Made by a program: the position numbers and the translations under genes
Shown: positions 56,337-64,000 of the stretch, one piece after another
How positions within the stretch are numbered: position 1 is the first letter of the stretch
Layout: every line of letters starts with the position of its first letter
NCBI GenBank assembly: GCA_003278805.1
Contig: QCDC01000008.1
Coordinates: 1 to 64,000 of the forward strand
DNA: 64,000 nucleotides
Source of the DNA: Pelagibacteraceae bacterium AG-349-L17
GTDB taxonomy: Bacteria; Pseudomonadota; Alphaproteobacteria; Pelagibacterales; Pelagibacteraceae
Reading direction: 5' to 3'
The notes under the pieces: generated by a model
What the model was told of the DNA's origin: nothing
Databases searched by the model: none
The model's input: only the letters and a program-made list of their open reading frames with translations

Positions 56337-56891
56337 TTAACGGCCCCTTTTAGGGGCCGTTTTTTTTTGGAAAACAGAAATACCTGCAAAACCCTCACAA
56401 TTAACAAGCTTTAGTTTTTTAAGATTTTCCTTTGATATACCACCAAGGGCTATTGTTTTTTTTTTTGTTAAATTTGCTAATAATTTAAATTTATTTAACC
56501 CCAAATAATTTTTATTTTTTTTAAATATTGAAGACAAGAATATCAAATTTACACCCTGTTTCTCTTTAATTTTAATTTCTTTATTATTATGAGCAGATCC
56601 TATTAATAAAAAATTTTTTCTTTTTGAAAATGAAAGATGTTCTACACTTTTGCTGAAGGACGGGATATAAGCCCCGTCTAAATTCATATTTATTGCTAAT
56701 TTAACATTATTTGATAATAAGAATTTGAAACCTTTTTTTTTACAATATTTTTTAAGTTTAATAATAGTTTTTAAATTATAATTTGAATCATAATTTCTAT
56801 AGATAATGTAAGTATTTTGTGTTTGTTTATCTATATTTTTTGTATCAAATTTATTAATAAAGTAATATTTTCTTAAATTATTTATATGCAT
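56337..56891 (-). CDS. thiamine-phosphate synthase/TenI-like protein
   Basis: 184 aa. It resembles a reduced ThiE/TenI TIM barrel: FKFLLSNNVKLAINMNLDGA, YIPSFSK, LLIGSAHNNKEIKIKEKQGV, NLIFLSSIFKKN, IALGGISKENLKKLK (phosphate-binding GGI) and CEGFAGISVF. Substrate residues are not all evident, so activity is uncertain. The last nine codons (KKTAPKRGR) are encoded by the porin terminator hairpin. Its ATG is the reverse half of ATGCAT (56886-56891), whose other half starts yggS. No Shine-Dalgarno. Confidence 0.75.
   Translation of the reverse strand: MHINNLRKYYFINKFDTKNIDKQTQNTYIIYRNYDSNYNLKTIIKLKKYCKKKGFKFLLSNNVKLAINMNLDGAYIPSFSKSVEHLSFSKRKNFLLIGSAHNNKEIKIKEKQGVNLIFLSSIFKKNKNYLGLNKFKLLANLTKKKTIALGGISKENLKKLKLVNCEGFAGISVFQKKTAPKRGR
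56339..56368 (+). terminator. Rho-independent terminator after the porin gene
   Basis: AACGGCCCCT (56339-56348) pairs perfectly with AGGGGCCGTT (56352-56361) around a 3-base loop, followed by a run of T to 56368. It begins 24 bases after the porin stop. The same bases encode the C-terminus of the minus-strand TenI-like gene. Confidence 0.95.
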
Positions 56892-57545
56892 AACACAGTT
56901 AAAAAATTGTTAGATATACAAGACACTATAAAAGTTAAGTTAAACGAAATAAATATTAATAATTATCCAAAAATTATAGCAGTTTCTAAGACATTTAAAA
57001 TTGATCAAATATCACCTTTGATTGATTATGGGCATATAGATTTTGGTGAAAATAAAGTTCAGGAAGCCATTGAAAAATGGACAGAAGTAAAAAAAATAAA
57101 TCCAAAAATAAAACTTCATATGATCGGAAAATTACAAACTAATAAAGTTAAATTTGCTGTAAAATTATTTGACTATATTCATTCGGTTGATACCGAAAAA
57201 CTTGCAAAAAAAATTGCTGATGAACAAAATAAAATAAATAAAAATATTAAAATATTCTTGCAAGTTAATATTGGTGATGAAAATCAAAAATCAGGGATTA
57301 ATAAAAATGAGCTCAAACAGCTGGTTTCTTATTGCAAAGAAATTAATTTAGATTTAATTGGCCTGATGTGTATTCCACCTGCAAATATAAATCCAGAGAT
57401 TTATTTTGATGAAATGAAAAATTTAAATAAAGCACTTGGTTTTGAAGAGCTTAGCATGGGGATGTCCTCAGACTTTCTTATAGCTGCCAAGCATGAATCA
57501 ACATTTATCAGAGTAGGATCTAGTATTTTTGGTCAAAGATCTTAA
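56886..57545 (+). CDS. YggS family PLP homeostasis protein
   Basis: 219 aa single-domain PLP-binding TIM barrel. PKIIAVSKTFKIDQISPLID carries the PLP Lys (about 34), DFGENKVQEAIEKWTEV, LHMIGKLQTNKVKFAV, HSVDTEKLAKKIADEQ, VNIGDENQKSGI, LIGLMCIPPA, LSMGMSSDFLIAAKHESTFI and RVGSSIFGQR are characteristic. YggS/PLPBP proteins buffer pyridoxal phosphate. Its ATG shares the palindromic hexamer ATGCAT with the opposite-strand TenI-like gene, so the two start head to head with no spacer. Confidence 0.96.
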   Translation: MHNTVKKLLDIQDTIKVKLNEININNYPKIIAVSKTFKIDQISPLIDYGHIDFGENKVQEAIEKWTEVKKINPKIKLHMIGKLQTNKVKFAVKLFDYIHSVDTEKLAKKIADEQNKINKNIKIFLQVNIGDENQKSGINKNELKQLVSYCKEINLDLIGLMCIPPANINPEIYFDEMKNLNKALGFEELSMGMSSDFLIAAKHESTFIRVGSSIFGQRS

Positions 57546-58036
57546 AAAATTTTTATTTTTGATTTTTTTTTAATCAATTTAACCATAATTAAAAAATCCT
57601 TTTTTTTTAAAGCTATGCATCCTACTGTAGGCTGATAATTTTTTGTAAGATGAATAAAGATACAACTACCCTTTCCAGTGGTAGGTTTACTAAAGTTATA
57701 TTTAATTGGAATTAACAAATCATATTTGTTATCTTTTCTTTTTAATTTTTCATGGCCAATTTTTTTTTCAATTTTAATAAGTTTATTATATTTTTCTGGA
57801 AAACCAATATCATCACACCAACCCATATCTTTTTTAATTTTGATACACTTTAGTAAAGTTAGAGGTTTTTTAATGCGATCTTCTCTAAAATAAAGATTTT
57901 CAATTTCAAAAGTGCCTTTCGGTGTTTTTTTATCACCTTCTTTTTTGTTACTGGTTGAACCTTTTTTTCCAATACAGCACTTAAATTTAAATTCATCTAT
58001 TTGAAGAGTGTGTTTATTTTTTACAAAAATTGTCAT
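57542..58036 (-). CDS. L,D-transpeptidase (YkuD) family protein
   Basis: 164 aa. The catalytic pattern is SCIFIHLTKNYQPTVGCIAL (about 131-150), with the His and Cys of the YkuD active site, although the usual S/T-x-G-C is TVGC and the Arg after Cys-Ile is replaced. Upstream CIGKKGSTSNKKEGDKKTPK and GTFEIENLYFRED match the L,D-transpeptidase-like DUF group. No signal peptide is apparent, which is odd for a peptidoglycan enzyme. Its stop overlaps yggS by 4 bases. Confidence 0.8.
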   Translation of the reverse strand: MTIFVKNKHTLQIDEFKFKCCIGKKGSTSNKKEGDKKTPKGTFEIENLYFREDRIKKPLTLLKCIKIKKDMGWCDDIGFPEKYNKLIKIEKKIGHEKLKRKDNKYDLLIPIKYNFSKPTTGKGSCIFIHLTKNYQPTVGCIALKKKDFLIMVKLIKKKSKIKIF

Positions 58037-58048
58037 ATTCTACTTCTA

Positions 58049-58612
58049 GTGAGTAGTCAGAATATAATAATATATAAGTTTACTGAATTATATCAAATTC
58101 TTGAAGAACTTGGGACAGATTTAAATATTAATGTTGCATTTGAAGATAGAGAGGATCATTTAAATGAAAGAGTAAAAAATTTGAACAAATATTTAATTAT
58201 ATCAAATAAAAATTATCTAGATATTCAAAATCAATTTATTTTGGATAATTTACCAATTAATTTATTTAAATTTATTGAAAAGATAAATATTGAATTTTTA
58301 AAATTGCAATTTAGCAACCAATCTGAAGTGAAAGTAAATAGTTATATTATTGATCTAAATTCTAGAGAGATGTTATCAAAAAATATAAAGCTTAAGTTGA
58401 CCGAAAAAGAAGTAAATACAATTACTTATTTATCAAAATCGGACAAACCAGTCGGTGTTGATGAGTTACAAGAAAAAGTTTGGAGTTATCAATCTGATAT
58501 AGAAACTCATACAGTCGAAACTCACATTTATCGACTAAGAAAAAAAATTTTAAATACATTTAATGATAACAATTTCATAATCAGTAAAAAAAATGGCTAT
58601 CAAATCAAATAA
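58049..58612 (+). CDS. OmpR-type winged-helix regulator with degenerate receiver-like N-terminus
   Basis: About 187 aa from the GTG at 58049; an in-frame ATG at 58001 would overlap the divergent YkuD gene by 36 bases. The C-terminal Trans_reg_C domain is clear: LKLTEKEVNTITYLSKSDKP, VGVDELQEKVWSY, HTVETHIYRLRKKIL and ISKKNGYQI. The N-terminal ~100 residues look like a degraded receiver (EELGTDLNINVAFEDRED, LNKYLIISNK), but I see no clear phospho-acceptor Asp. It is an orphan without a kinase nearby. The 3' end overlaps the arfA-like gene. Confidence 0.75.
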   Translation: MSSQNIIIYKFTELYQILEELGTDLNINVAFEDREDHLNERVKNLNKYLIISNKNYLDIQNQFILDNLPINLFKFIEKINIEFLKLQFSNQSEVKVNSYIIDLNSREMLSKNIKLKLTEKEVNTITYLSKSDKPVGVDELQEKVWSYQSDIETHTVETHIYRLRKKILNTFNDNNFIISKKNGYQIK

Positions 58613-58712
58613 GAAAAATCCAATGGCTAAAGATTTGTTTACTAAAAAGTATAAACCAAAAATAGTTAAACCTAAAAAAGGCAAGGGAAGTTTTAAAAGA
58701 AAGAAAATTTAA
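58593..58712 (+). CDS. arfA: minimal ArfA-like alternative ribosome-rescue factor
   Basis: 39 aa from ATG 58593; an in-frame ATG at 58623 would give 29 aa. The C-terminal core VKPKKGKGSFKRKK matches the ArfA signature KKGKGSYxRK. Against E. coli ArfA as I remember it, an ungapped alignment also matches the Asn 20 residues before KGKGS, a Leu at -14, an aromatic at -9 (Tyr for Phe), basic residues at -8 and -6, and Ile for Val at -5. ArfA recruits RF2 to ribosomes stalled without a stop codon. It overlaps the regulator gene by 20 bases and the pfkB stop by 4. It lacks the long C-terminal tail of E. coli ArfA. Confidence 0.72.
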   Translation: MAIKSNKKNPMAKDLFTKKYKPKIVKPKKGKGSFKRKKI

Positions 58713-59644
58713 ACATAAAGTCTTGCTCCAATTTGCTGAATTACTTTTGATGACATTTCAGTCCCTTTTTCAAGACACTCTTTTGTAGATAATTTGTTGA
58801 TGTATCCGTGTAAAAATCCAGCAGCAAAAAGATCACCTGCGCCAGTGAGGTCAACAATTTTCAAATTTTTTTGTATATCACTTTCAACGACTTCATTACC
58901 ATTAATTGCAACCGCACCTTTTTCCCCTCTAGTTACAATTACTAATTTATTGAGTTGTTTTGAAAAGTTTATAACCTCCTCAAAATTTTTTGCCTCAATT
59001 AATGAGGTAATTTCTTGTTCATTAGCAAAAGTTACATCAAGATTGTTTTTAACTAAGTTTAAAAAATGAGGCTTATGTCTATCTACACAAAATACGTCTG
59101 AAAGTGACATGGCAACTTTGTTGGCATTATTTATAGCTTTATCGAAAGCTTTCTTGGGTTCTCCCTCATCCCATAAGTAACCTTCTAAAAATATTATTTC
59201 ACTTTCTTTAATTGCACCAGAGCTAACATCGTTTTCATTAATTTTTCCTGCTGTTCCTAGGAAAGTACACATCGTCCTTTCTGAGTCTGGAGTTACTAAA
59301 ATTAAACATGTACCAGTTGGTAATTCTTCTTTTTTTTTAGAATAAAAATATTCTACATTTTCATTTTTTAAACCTTCCTCGTATTTACTACCAAATTCAT
59401 CATCAGAAACTTTACCTATGAAACCAACATTATCGCCAAGTTGCGATAATCCAACTATAGAGTTTGCTACAGAACCCCCAGAAACAGTTTTTTCGATTTT
59501 AAGATTAGTTAACAAACTTTTGAATTCTTTTTCATCAAAAAACAACTTCATTGTACTTTTTGTAAGATTATTTTGAACGATAAAACTGTCATCAACTTTG
59601 CAAATAACATCCACTATAGCGTTTCCAATTCCTAAAATTTTCAT
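58709..59644 (-). CDS. PfkB family carbohydrate/nucleoside kinase (adenosine kinase-like)
   Basis: 311 aa ribokinase-fold protein. ILGIGNAIVDVICKVDDSFI opens it, TVSGGSVANSIVGLSQLGDN is the substrate-binding GG segment, GFIGKVSDDEFG and CLILVTPDSERTMCTFLGTA follow, and VDLTGAGDLFAAGFLHGYIN is the anion hole with catalytic Asp. The overall pattern is nearest to the adenosine kinase branch (GNxxxD, DSERTM), so adenosine or a sugar could be the substrate. One base separates it from nth. Confidence 0.93.
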   Translation of the reverse strand: MKILGIGNAIVDVICKVDDSFIVQNNLTKSTMKLFFDEKEFKSLLTNLKIEKTVSGGSVANSIVGLSQLGDNVGFIGKVSDDEFGSKYEEGLKNENVEYFYSKKKEELPTGTCLILVTPDSERTMCTFLGTAGKINENDVSSGAIKESEIIFLEGYLWDEGEPKKAFDKAINNANKVAMSLSDVFCVDRHKPHFLNLVKNNLDVTFANEQEITSLIEAKNFEEVINFSKQLNKLVIVTRGEKGAVAINGNEVVESDIQKNLKIVDLTGAGDLFAAGFLHGYINKLSTKECLEKGTEMSSKVIQQIGARLYV

Positions 59645-59645
59645 A

Positions 59646-60299
59646 TTAAGCTTTTTTTGTATTAACAGGTTTTTTTCTATTTGGATAGCAAGTAGTACAT
59701 ATTTTACAACTTAAACCATAACAATCTCTTGCTTTACAATATTCTCTGCCATAAAAAATTATTTGTAAATGAAGTTTAGACCATGTTTTTTTAGGAAATA
59801 TTCTCTTCAAATCTTTTTCAGTTTGAATTACATTTTTTCCATTGGTTAAACCCCACCGTTGTGCAAGTCTGTGAATATGTGTGTCGACAGCAAAAGCTGG
59901 ATATCCAAAACCTTGAGACATTACTACACTTGCTGTTTTATGGCCTACGCCAGGTAATTTTTCAAGTTCTTCAAACGTTTTAGGCACTTTACCTTTGTGT
60001 TTAGCTAAGACTTGTTTCGACATCAAATAGATACTTTTTGCTTTAATTCTGAAAATTCCAATTTTTTGAATTAATTTTTCAATTCTTTTTCTTCCTAATT
60101 TTACAAAGTGTTCTGGTTTATAGTATTTTGGATAAATATCTTTTGTTACATTATTAACGTTTACATCAGTGCATTGTGCAGAAAGCAGTACAGAAATTAA
60201 TAGTGTGAAAGTATTTTTGCTTTTTAAAGGAACAGGCGCTTTAGGGTAAATTTTATTTAGGGTTTTAATGATGATTTTTGCTTTTTGTTTTTCATTCAT
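59646..60299 (-). CDS. nth: endonuclease III (Nth)
   Basis: 217 aa DNA glycosylase/AP lyase for oxidised pyrimidines. The helix-hairpin-helix LEKLPGVGHKTASVVMSQGF contains the catalytic Lys and FAVDTHIHRLAQRWGL the catalytic Asp. LLSAQCTDVNVNNVTKDIY is also typical. The iron-sulfur loop at the C-terminus has Cys at 188, 193, 198, 201 and 204, not the usual Cx6Cx2Cx5C spacing. It overlaps dapB by one base. Confidence 0.95.
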   Translation of the reverse strand: MNEKQKAKIIIKTLNKIYPKAPVPLKSKNTFTLLISVLLSAQCTDVNVNNVTKDIYPKYYKPEHFVKLGRKRIEKLIQKIGIFRIKAKSIYLMSKQVLAKHKGKVPKTFEELEKLPGVGHKTASVVMSQGFGYPAFAVDTHIHRLAQRWGLTNGKNVIQTEKDLKRIFPKKTWSKLHLQIIFYGREYCKARDCYGLSCKICTTCYPNRKKPVNTKKA

Positions 60300-61075
60300 T
60301 ATGAAAAGTTAAGCAAATCTCTCATAGAATATAAACCTGGTTTTTTTCTCATTAACCATTTAGAGGCAGTTAAAGCTCCATCTGAGTAAAGTGCTCTATC
60401 AAAAGCTTCGTGGTTTAATGTAATTATTTCTTTACCACTAGAGAATTTTACTTCGTGTTCACCAATAATTTCACCTTTCCTAATTGAGTTAAAATTAATC
60501 TTTTTTCCGTAAGGAAATGTTTTTTTATTTAAGAATTTTTTGCCAATTAGATTATATAAATTTTTATTTTTTCCATCTGCAATCCCCTTACCAAGCATCA
60601 GTGCAGTACCAGATGGATAGTCTTTTTTATGTTTGTGATGTACTTCAAATATCTTACATAAGTATTCGTCATTTAATGATTTCGATGCAATTTCAGTTAA
60701 ATACATTAATAAATTTACACCTAAACTCATATTTCCAGCTTTTAAAATAGATATTTTTTTTGAATATTTCTTAATTTGATTTTCTTGGCTCCTATTAAAC
60801 CCAGTAGTACCAATTACTACTTTTTTCTTAAGTTTTGATGCTATTTTTAATATTTCGAGGGTGCACTTAGGAACAGTAAAATCAATAATTACGTCAGCTT
60901 TTCTAAAAGCTTTTTCAGAATTTAACTCAGGTTTAACTCCATTAAACTTTTTATTTATTAGTCTATTTTCTGTAAGTGTAATTAGTTTAAAGTTTTTATT
61001 TTTCTTTGAAGATTTGATGAGTTGCTGACCCATCCTACCCATGCAACCCGAAATTGCTAAATTAATTTTTTTCAT
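60299..61075 (-). CDS. dapB: 4-hydroxy-tetrahydrodipicolinate reductase DapB
   Basis: 258 aa. The nucleotide loop AISGCMGRMGQQLIKSSKK, DVIIDFTVPKCTLEILKIA, VIGTTGFN, the catalytic EVHHKHKKDYPSGTALMLG, RKGEIIGEHEVKFSSG and AFDRALYSDGALTASKWL identify it. It makes tetrahydrodipicolinate for lysine and peptidoglycan. It lies 36 bases downstream of dnaJ; a weak CTCTT/AAGAG repeat lies in that gap. Confidence 0.97.
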   Translation of the reverse strand: MKKINLAISGCMGRMGQQLIKSSKKNKNFKLITLTENRLINKKFNGVKPELNSEKAFRKADVIIDFTVPKCTLEILKIASKLKKKVVIGTTGFNRSQENQIKKYSKKISILKAGNMSLGVNLLMYLTEIASKSLNDEYLCKIFEVHHKHKKDYPSGTALMLGKGIADGKNKNLYNLIGKKFLNKKTFPYGKKINFNSIRKGEIIGEHEVKFSSGKEIITLNHEAFDRALYSDGALTASKWLMRKKPGLYSMRDLLNFS

Positions 61076-61111
61076 TTAGATAATATTAACTCTTTTTAAG
61101 AGATTAGTCTT

Positions 61112-62239
61112 TTAGTTTTTCCAAAAATCTTTTGCCTTTTGAAAAAATTTTCTAATACTTGGATTTGATTTATCGTTTTCAATTTCTCTAAATTGATCTA
61201 ATAATTCTTTTTGTTTTTTATTTAAATATACAGGTACTTCTGTTTTTACTTGAACATATAAATCACCGAAATCACCTCTTCTCATGAATGGCATTCCTTT
61301 ACCTTTTAATCTGAATTGTTTTCCATTTTGAGTACCATCAGGAATCTTTATTTTTGCTTTTCCACCATCTATCGTTGGTATTTCAATAGTTGTTCCTAAA
61401 GCAGCGTCTGCAAAAGAAAGTGGAAATTCAAAAAATAAATTTTCGTCTGATCTTTTAAACAAGTTATGTGAATTAACATTGATAAACAAATAAAGATCTC
61501 CTGTTGCTCCGCCTCTAGTTCCAGCCTCACCTTTTCCTGCTAATCTAATTCTTGTTCCATCATCAACACCTTTTGGAATTGTTACAGATATTCTTTTGGA
61601 TGCTTGTTTTTTACCTTGACCATTGCAATCACTACAAGGGTTGGTAATTTCCTCACCATTTCCATTACATTGAGGACAGGTTTGTTGAACAGTAAAGAAA
61701 CCTTGGTTAGACCTTATTCTTCCATTACCCCCACAGTATGAACATCTATCTGGCGAATAACCTGGTTTAGATCCGTTACCTTTACAAGTTACACATTGTT
61801 CAGATGTAGAAAATTTAATGTCTTGTTTTTTTCCGTGATAAGCCTCTTCTAGAGAAATTGATAAATCATACCTTAAATCTGAACCTCTATTATTTGATTT
61901 TCTGCTTCTCGATCTTCCACCTCCTCCAAAATCACCAAAGAAATCTTCAAAAATATCTGAAAAATCTGCACCACTAAATCCACCAAAACCCCCACCTGGT
62001 CTGCCACCACCATTTTCAAATGCAGCGTGACCAAAGTTATCGTAATTCTGTTTTTTTTCTTTGTCTGAAAGTATACCGTATGCTTCGCTAGCTTCTTTAA
62101 ATTTTTCCTCTGCTTTTGAGTTCCCTGGATTTTTATCAGGATGATATTTAACGGCTAACTTTCTGTATGCAGATTTTAACTCTTCAGGGCTTGCGCTTTT
62201 ATTAACGCCTAGGATATCGTAATAGTCTCTTTTAGCCAT
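61112..62239 (-). CDS. dnaJ: chaperone protein DnaJ
   Basis: 375 aa from ATG 62239 ([12 protein letters not shown]); a TTG one codon upstream is not needed. J domain with [20 protein letters not shown] (HPD), a G/F-rich linker ([14 protein letters not shown]), four CxxCxGxG zinc motifs ([32 protein letters not shown]) and the C-terminal substrate domain. Type I DnaJ, complete. It stimulates DnaK, encoded just upstream. Confidence 0.98.
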   Translation of the reverse strand: MAKRDYYDILGVNKSASPEELKSAYRKLAVKYHPDKNPGNSKAEEKFKEASEAYGILSDKEKKQNYDNFGHAAFENGGGRPGGGFGGFSGADFSDIFEDFFGDFGGGGRSRSRKSNNRGSDLRYDLSISLEEAYHGKKQDIKFSTSEQCVTCKGNGSKPGYSPDRCSYCGGNGRIRSNQGFFTVQQTCPQCNGNGEEITNPCSDCNGQGKKQASKRISVTIPKGVDDGTRIRLAGKGEAGTRGGATGDLYLFINVNSHNLFKRSDENLFFEFPLSFADAALGTTIEIPTIDGGKAKIKIPDGTQNGKQFRLKGKGMPFMRRGDFGDLYVQVKTEVPVYLNKKQKELLDQFREIENDKSNPSIRKFFQKAKDFWKN

Positions 62240-62268
62240 CAAATTACCCCAGACAATTAAATGTCAGT

Positions 62269-64000
62269 TTAAGCGCTTTTTTCTTTATTCTCGTCTTTTA
62301 CTTCTTCGAAATCAGCATCAACAACATTCTCGTCTTTTTTACCTGCATCATCCCCACCATCATCTTTTCCAGACTCAGGTTTTGCACTTTGTTGTGATTT
62401 ATAGATTGCTTCTCCAAGTTTCATTGAAGCTTGAACTAAAGCTTCTGTTTTTTTCTTAATATCTTCAATATCTTCACCTTTTAAAGCTTCTTTTACAGCA
62501 GAGGAAGCATTTTCGATTGCTTTTTTCTCTTCATCAGAAATCTTTGATCCATGCTCTTTTAAATTCTTTTCAGTAGAGTGAACCAGAGTATCTGCTTGGT
62601 TTCTAACATCAACAGACTCTCTTTTCTTTTTATCAGCCTCTTTATTAGCTTCTGCATCTTTAACCATTTTTTCAATTTCTTCATCACTTAGTCCACCTGA
62701 AGCTTGTATTTGAATTTTTTGTTCTTTACCGGTTCCCTTATCTTTTGCTGAAACATTTACGATACCATTAGCATCAATATCAAATGTGACTTCAATTTGA
62801 GGAACTCCTCTTGGAGCTGGTGCAATACCTACTAACTCAAAATTTCCTAAAGCTTTATTATCAGCAGCCATTTCTCTTTCACCCTGTAGAACTCTAATAG
62901 ATACAGCTGGCTGATTGTCTTCTGCAGTTGAAAATACCTGACTTTTTTTCGTTGGTATTGTTGTATTTTTATCGATCAGTTTTGTGGAAACTCCACCAAG
63001 TGTTTCAATACCAAGTGATAGTGGAGTTACATCTAGTAAAAGTACATCTTTAACATCACCTTGTAAAACACCTGCCTGAATAGCAGCACCCATTGCAACT
63101 ACTTCATCAGGGTTTACACTTTTGTTAGGATCTTTTCCAAAAAAGTTTTTTACCTCTTCAATTACTTTAGGCATTCTAGTCATACCACCAACCATGACTA
63201 CTTCATCAATTTCACTTGCAGAAATTCCAGCATCTTTAAGAGCTGTCTTGCATGGAGGCATCGTTTTAGCAATTAAATCCTCAACTAAAGCTTCGAGTTT
63301 TGCTCTAGTCATTTTTAAATTAATATGTTTTGGACCTGTTTTATCTGCAGTAATAAATGGCAAGTTTATATCTGTTTGCTCTGCAGAAGATAATTCTATT
63401 TTTGCTTTTTCTGCAGCCTCTTTTAATCTTTGTAAAGCAAGTTTATCTGACTTAAGATCAATTCCATTATCCTTTTTAAATTCAGAAATTAAGTAATTAA
63501 CAATAGCATTATCAAAATCTTCACCACCTAAAAAAGTATCACCATTAGTTGATTTAACTTCAAATACACCATCACCTAATTCTAAGATAGAAACATCAAA
63601 TGTTCCTCCACCCAAGTCATATACAGCAATTTTTTTATTTTGTTTTTTATCTAAACCATAAGCTAGTGAAGCAGCTGTTGGTTCATTAATAATTCTTAAA
63701 ACTTCTAGTCCAGCAATTTTTCCTGCATCTTTTGTTGCTTGTCTTTGTGCATCATTAAAGTATGCAGGAACTGTAATCACAGCTTTTGTTACAGCTTGGC
63801 CTAAATATTTTTCTGCTGTTTCTTTCATTTTTTGTAAAATGAAAGCAGATATTTGAGAAGGTGAATATTTTTCACCCTTTGCCTCTATCCAAGCATCACC
63901 TTTTTCAGAATTAACTATTTTAAAAGGTGCAGCTTCTACATCTTTTTTTACCGTTGGGTCGTCAAAATTTCTTCCGATTAATCTTTTTACCGCGAAGATA
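62269..64000 (-). CDS. dnaK: chaperone protein DnaK (5' end cut by window edge)
   Basis: 576 codons visible; the N-terminal ~65-70 residues lie beyond 64000. The reading frame runs open to the edge ([14 protein letters not shown] is the first readable part), so the internal ATG at 63828 is not the start. It shows [19 protein letters not shown]-like [61 protein letters not shown], the [14 protein letters not shown] linker region and the lid ending in an acidic tail. Followed after 29 bases by dnaJ. Confidence 0.98.
   Translation of the reverse strand, partial: IFAVKRLIGRNFDDPTVKKDVEAAPFKIVNSEKGDAWIEAKGEKYSPSQISAFILQKMKETAEKYLGQAVTKAVITVPAYFNDAQRQATKDAGKIAGLEVLRIINEPTAASLAYGLDKKQNKKIAVYDLGGGTFDVSILELGDGVFEVKSTNGDTFLGGEDFDNAIVNYLISEFKKDNGIDLKSDKLALQRLKEAAEKAKIELSSAEQTDINLPFITADKTGPKHINLKMTRAKLEALVEDLIAKTMPPCKTALKDAGISASEIDEVVMVGGMTRMPKVIEEVKNFFGKDPNKSVNPDEVVAMGAAIQAGVLQGDVKDVLLLDVTPLSLGIETLGGVSTKLIDKNTTIPTKKSQVFSTAEDNQPAVSIRVLQGEREMAADNKALGNFELVGIAPAPRGVPQIEVTFDIDANGIVNVSAKDKGTGKEQKIQIQASGGLSDEEIEKMVKDAEANKEADKKKRESVDVRNQADTLVHSTEKNLKEHGSKISDEEKKAIENASSAVKEALKGEDIEDIKKKTEALVQASMKLGEAIYKSQQSAKPESGKDDGGDDAGKKDENVVDADFEEVKDENKEKSA

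Noticed and set aside
61090-61102. CTCTT-TTT-AAGAG repeat between dnaJ and dapB as a terminator
   Set aside because: A 5-bp AT-rich stem without a strong T run; too weak to support.
63122-63496. 124-codon plus-strand ORF inside dnaK
   Set aside because: Shadow frame of a highly conserved gene; hydrophobic low-complexity translation without family features. The same applies to similar antisense ORFs in acs, rho, hslU and ftsK.
1-64000. CRISPR arrays, insertion sequences, prophage genes, toxin-antitoxin pairs, rRNA
   Set aside because: I looked for regularly spaced repeats, transposase/integrase motifs and long structural RNAs and saw none; the window is ordinary core genome apart from the loci reported.

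Overview
The window is a very AT-rich, densely packed bacterial chromosome segment. Intergenic gaps are mostly under 60 bases, many starts and stops overlap by 1-8 bases, and no stretch of 300 bases lacks a gene. Gene content and order point to an alphaproteobacterium of the SAR11 clade (Pelagibacterales, Candidatus Pelagibacter-like). The main evidence is the order dnaQ-coaE-aroE-maf-ppsR | hemE-hemH-hemJ-rho ... mnmE-mnmG-rsmG-parA-parB / holA-lptE-leuS, which is the conserved neighbourhood of alphaproteobacterial replication origins, together with lysine/asparagine-rich proteins and a streamlined layout. I see no insertion sequence, prophage, CRISPR array or rRNA operon.

Layout. 0-5.4 kb is accessory metabolism: an SDR oxidoreductase, a secreted PQQ-type sugar dehydrogenase and a metallo-beta-lactamase-fold hydrolase on the plus strand, then an AEC transporter, a TauD-type dioxygenase and a fluoroacetate-dehalogenase-like hydrolase on the minus strand. 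5.4-10.4 kb (minus) holds small membrane proteins, an FkbM methyltransferase, folD, yggT, an MscS channel and hemD/hemC. 10.5-17.3 kb holds tsaD, an EVE protein, acetyl-CoA synthetase with an unusual basic N-terminal tail, and a two-gene Na+/solute symporter, which together look like an acetate or short-acid uptake and activation module. 17.4-26.2 kb holds rpe, heparinase-like, purH, phhB, tRNA-Gly, a LON-domain protein, a UbiH-type hydroxylase, ftsK and lolA. 26.2-30.0 kb is a histidine biosynthesis run (hisB-H-A-F-E plus HIT and GNAT). 30.1-33.9 kb holds hslVU, Smr, Tim44-like, fxsA and secB.

33.9-55 kb is the origin neighbourhood. Genes left of about 37.3 kb run leftward and genes to the right run rightward. 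The 267-base AT-rich gap between ppsR and hemE contains one perfect and several near-perfect DnaA boxes, so it is the best oriC candidate. A perfect 16-bp parS palindrome lies inside rsmG, about 11 kb away and just upstream of parA-parB. Between rho and mnmE, which I expect to be close neighbours, sit two convergent TPR enzymes: a sulfotransferase and a SPINDLY/OGT-type glycosyltransferase.

55-64 kb holds a strongly expressed-looking porin, a ThiE/TenI-like protein and a YggS protein that share one ATGCAT start hexamer, a YkuD L,D-transpeptidase-like protein, an orphan winged-helix regulator, a tiny ArfA-like ribosome-rescue gene, a PfkB kinase, nth, dapB, dnaJ, and dnaK, which is cut by the right edge.

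Most genes are housekeeping. The observations most worth a second look are the compact ArfA gene, the oriC/parS pair, the zero-spacing divergent start at ATGCAT, the histone-like tail on Acs, the EF-hand-like loop in the symporter, and the paired TPR transferases near the origin.
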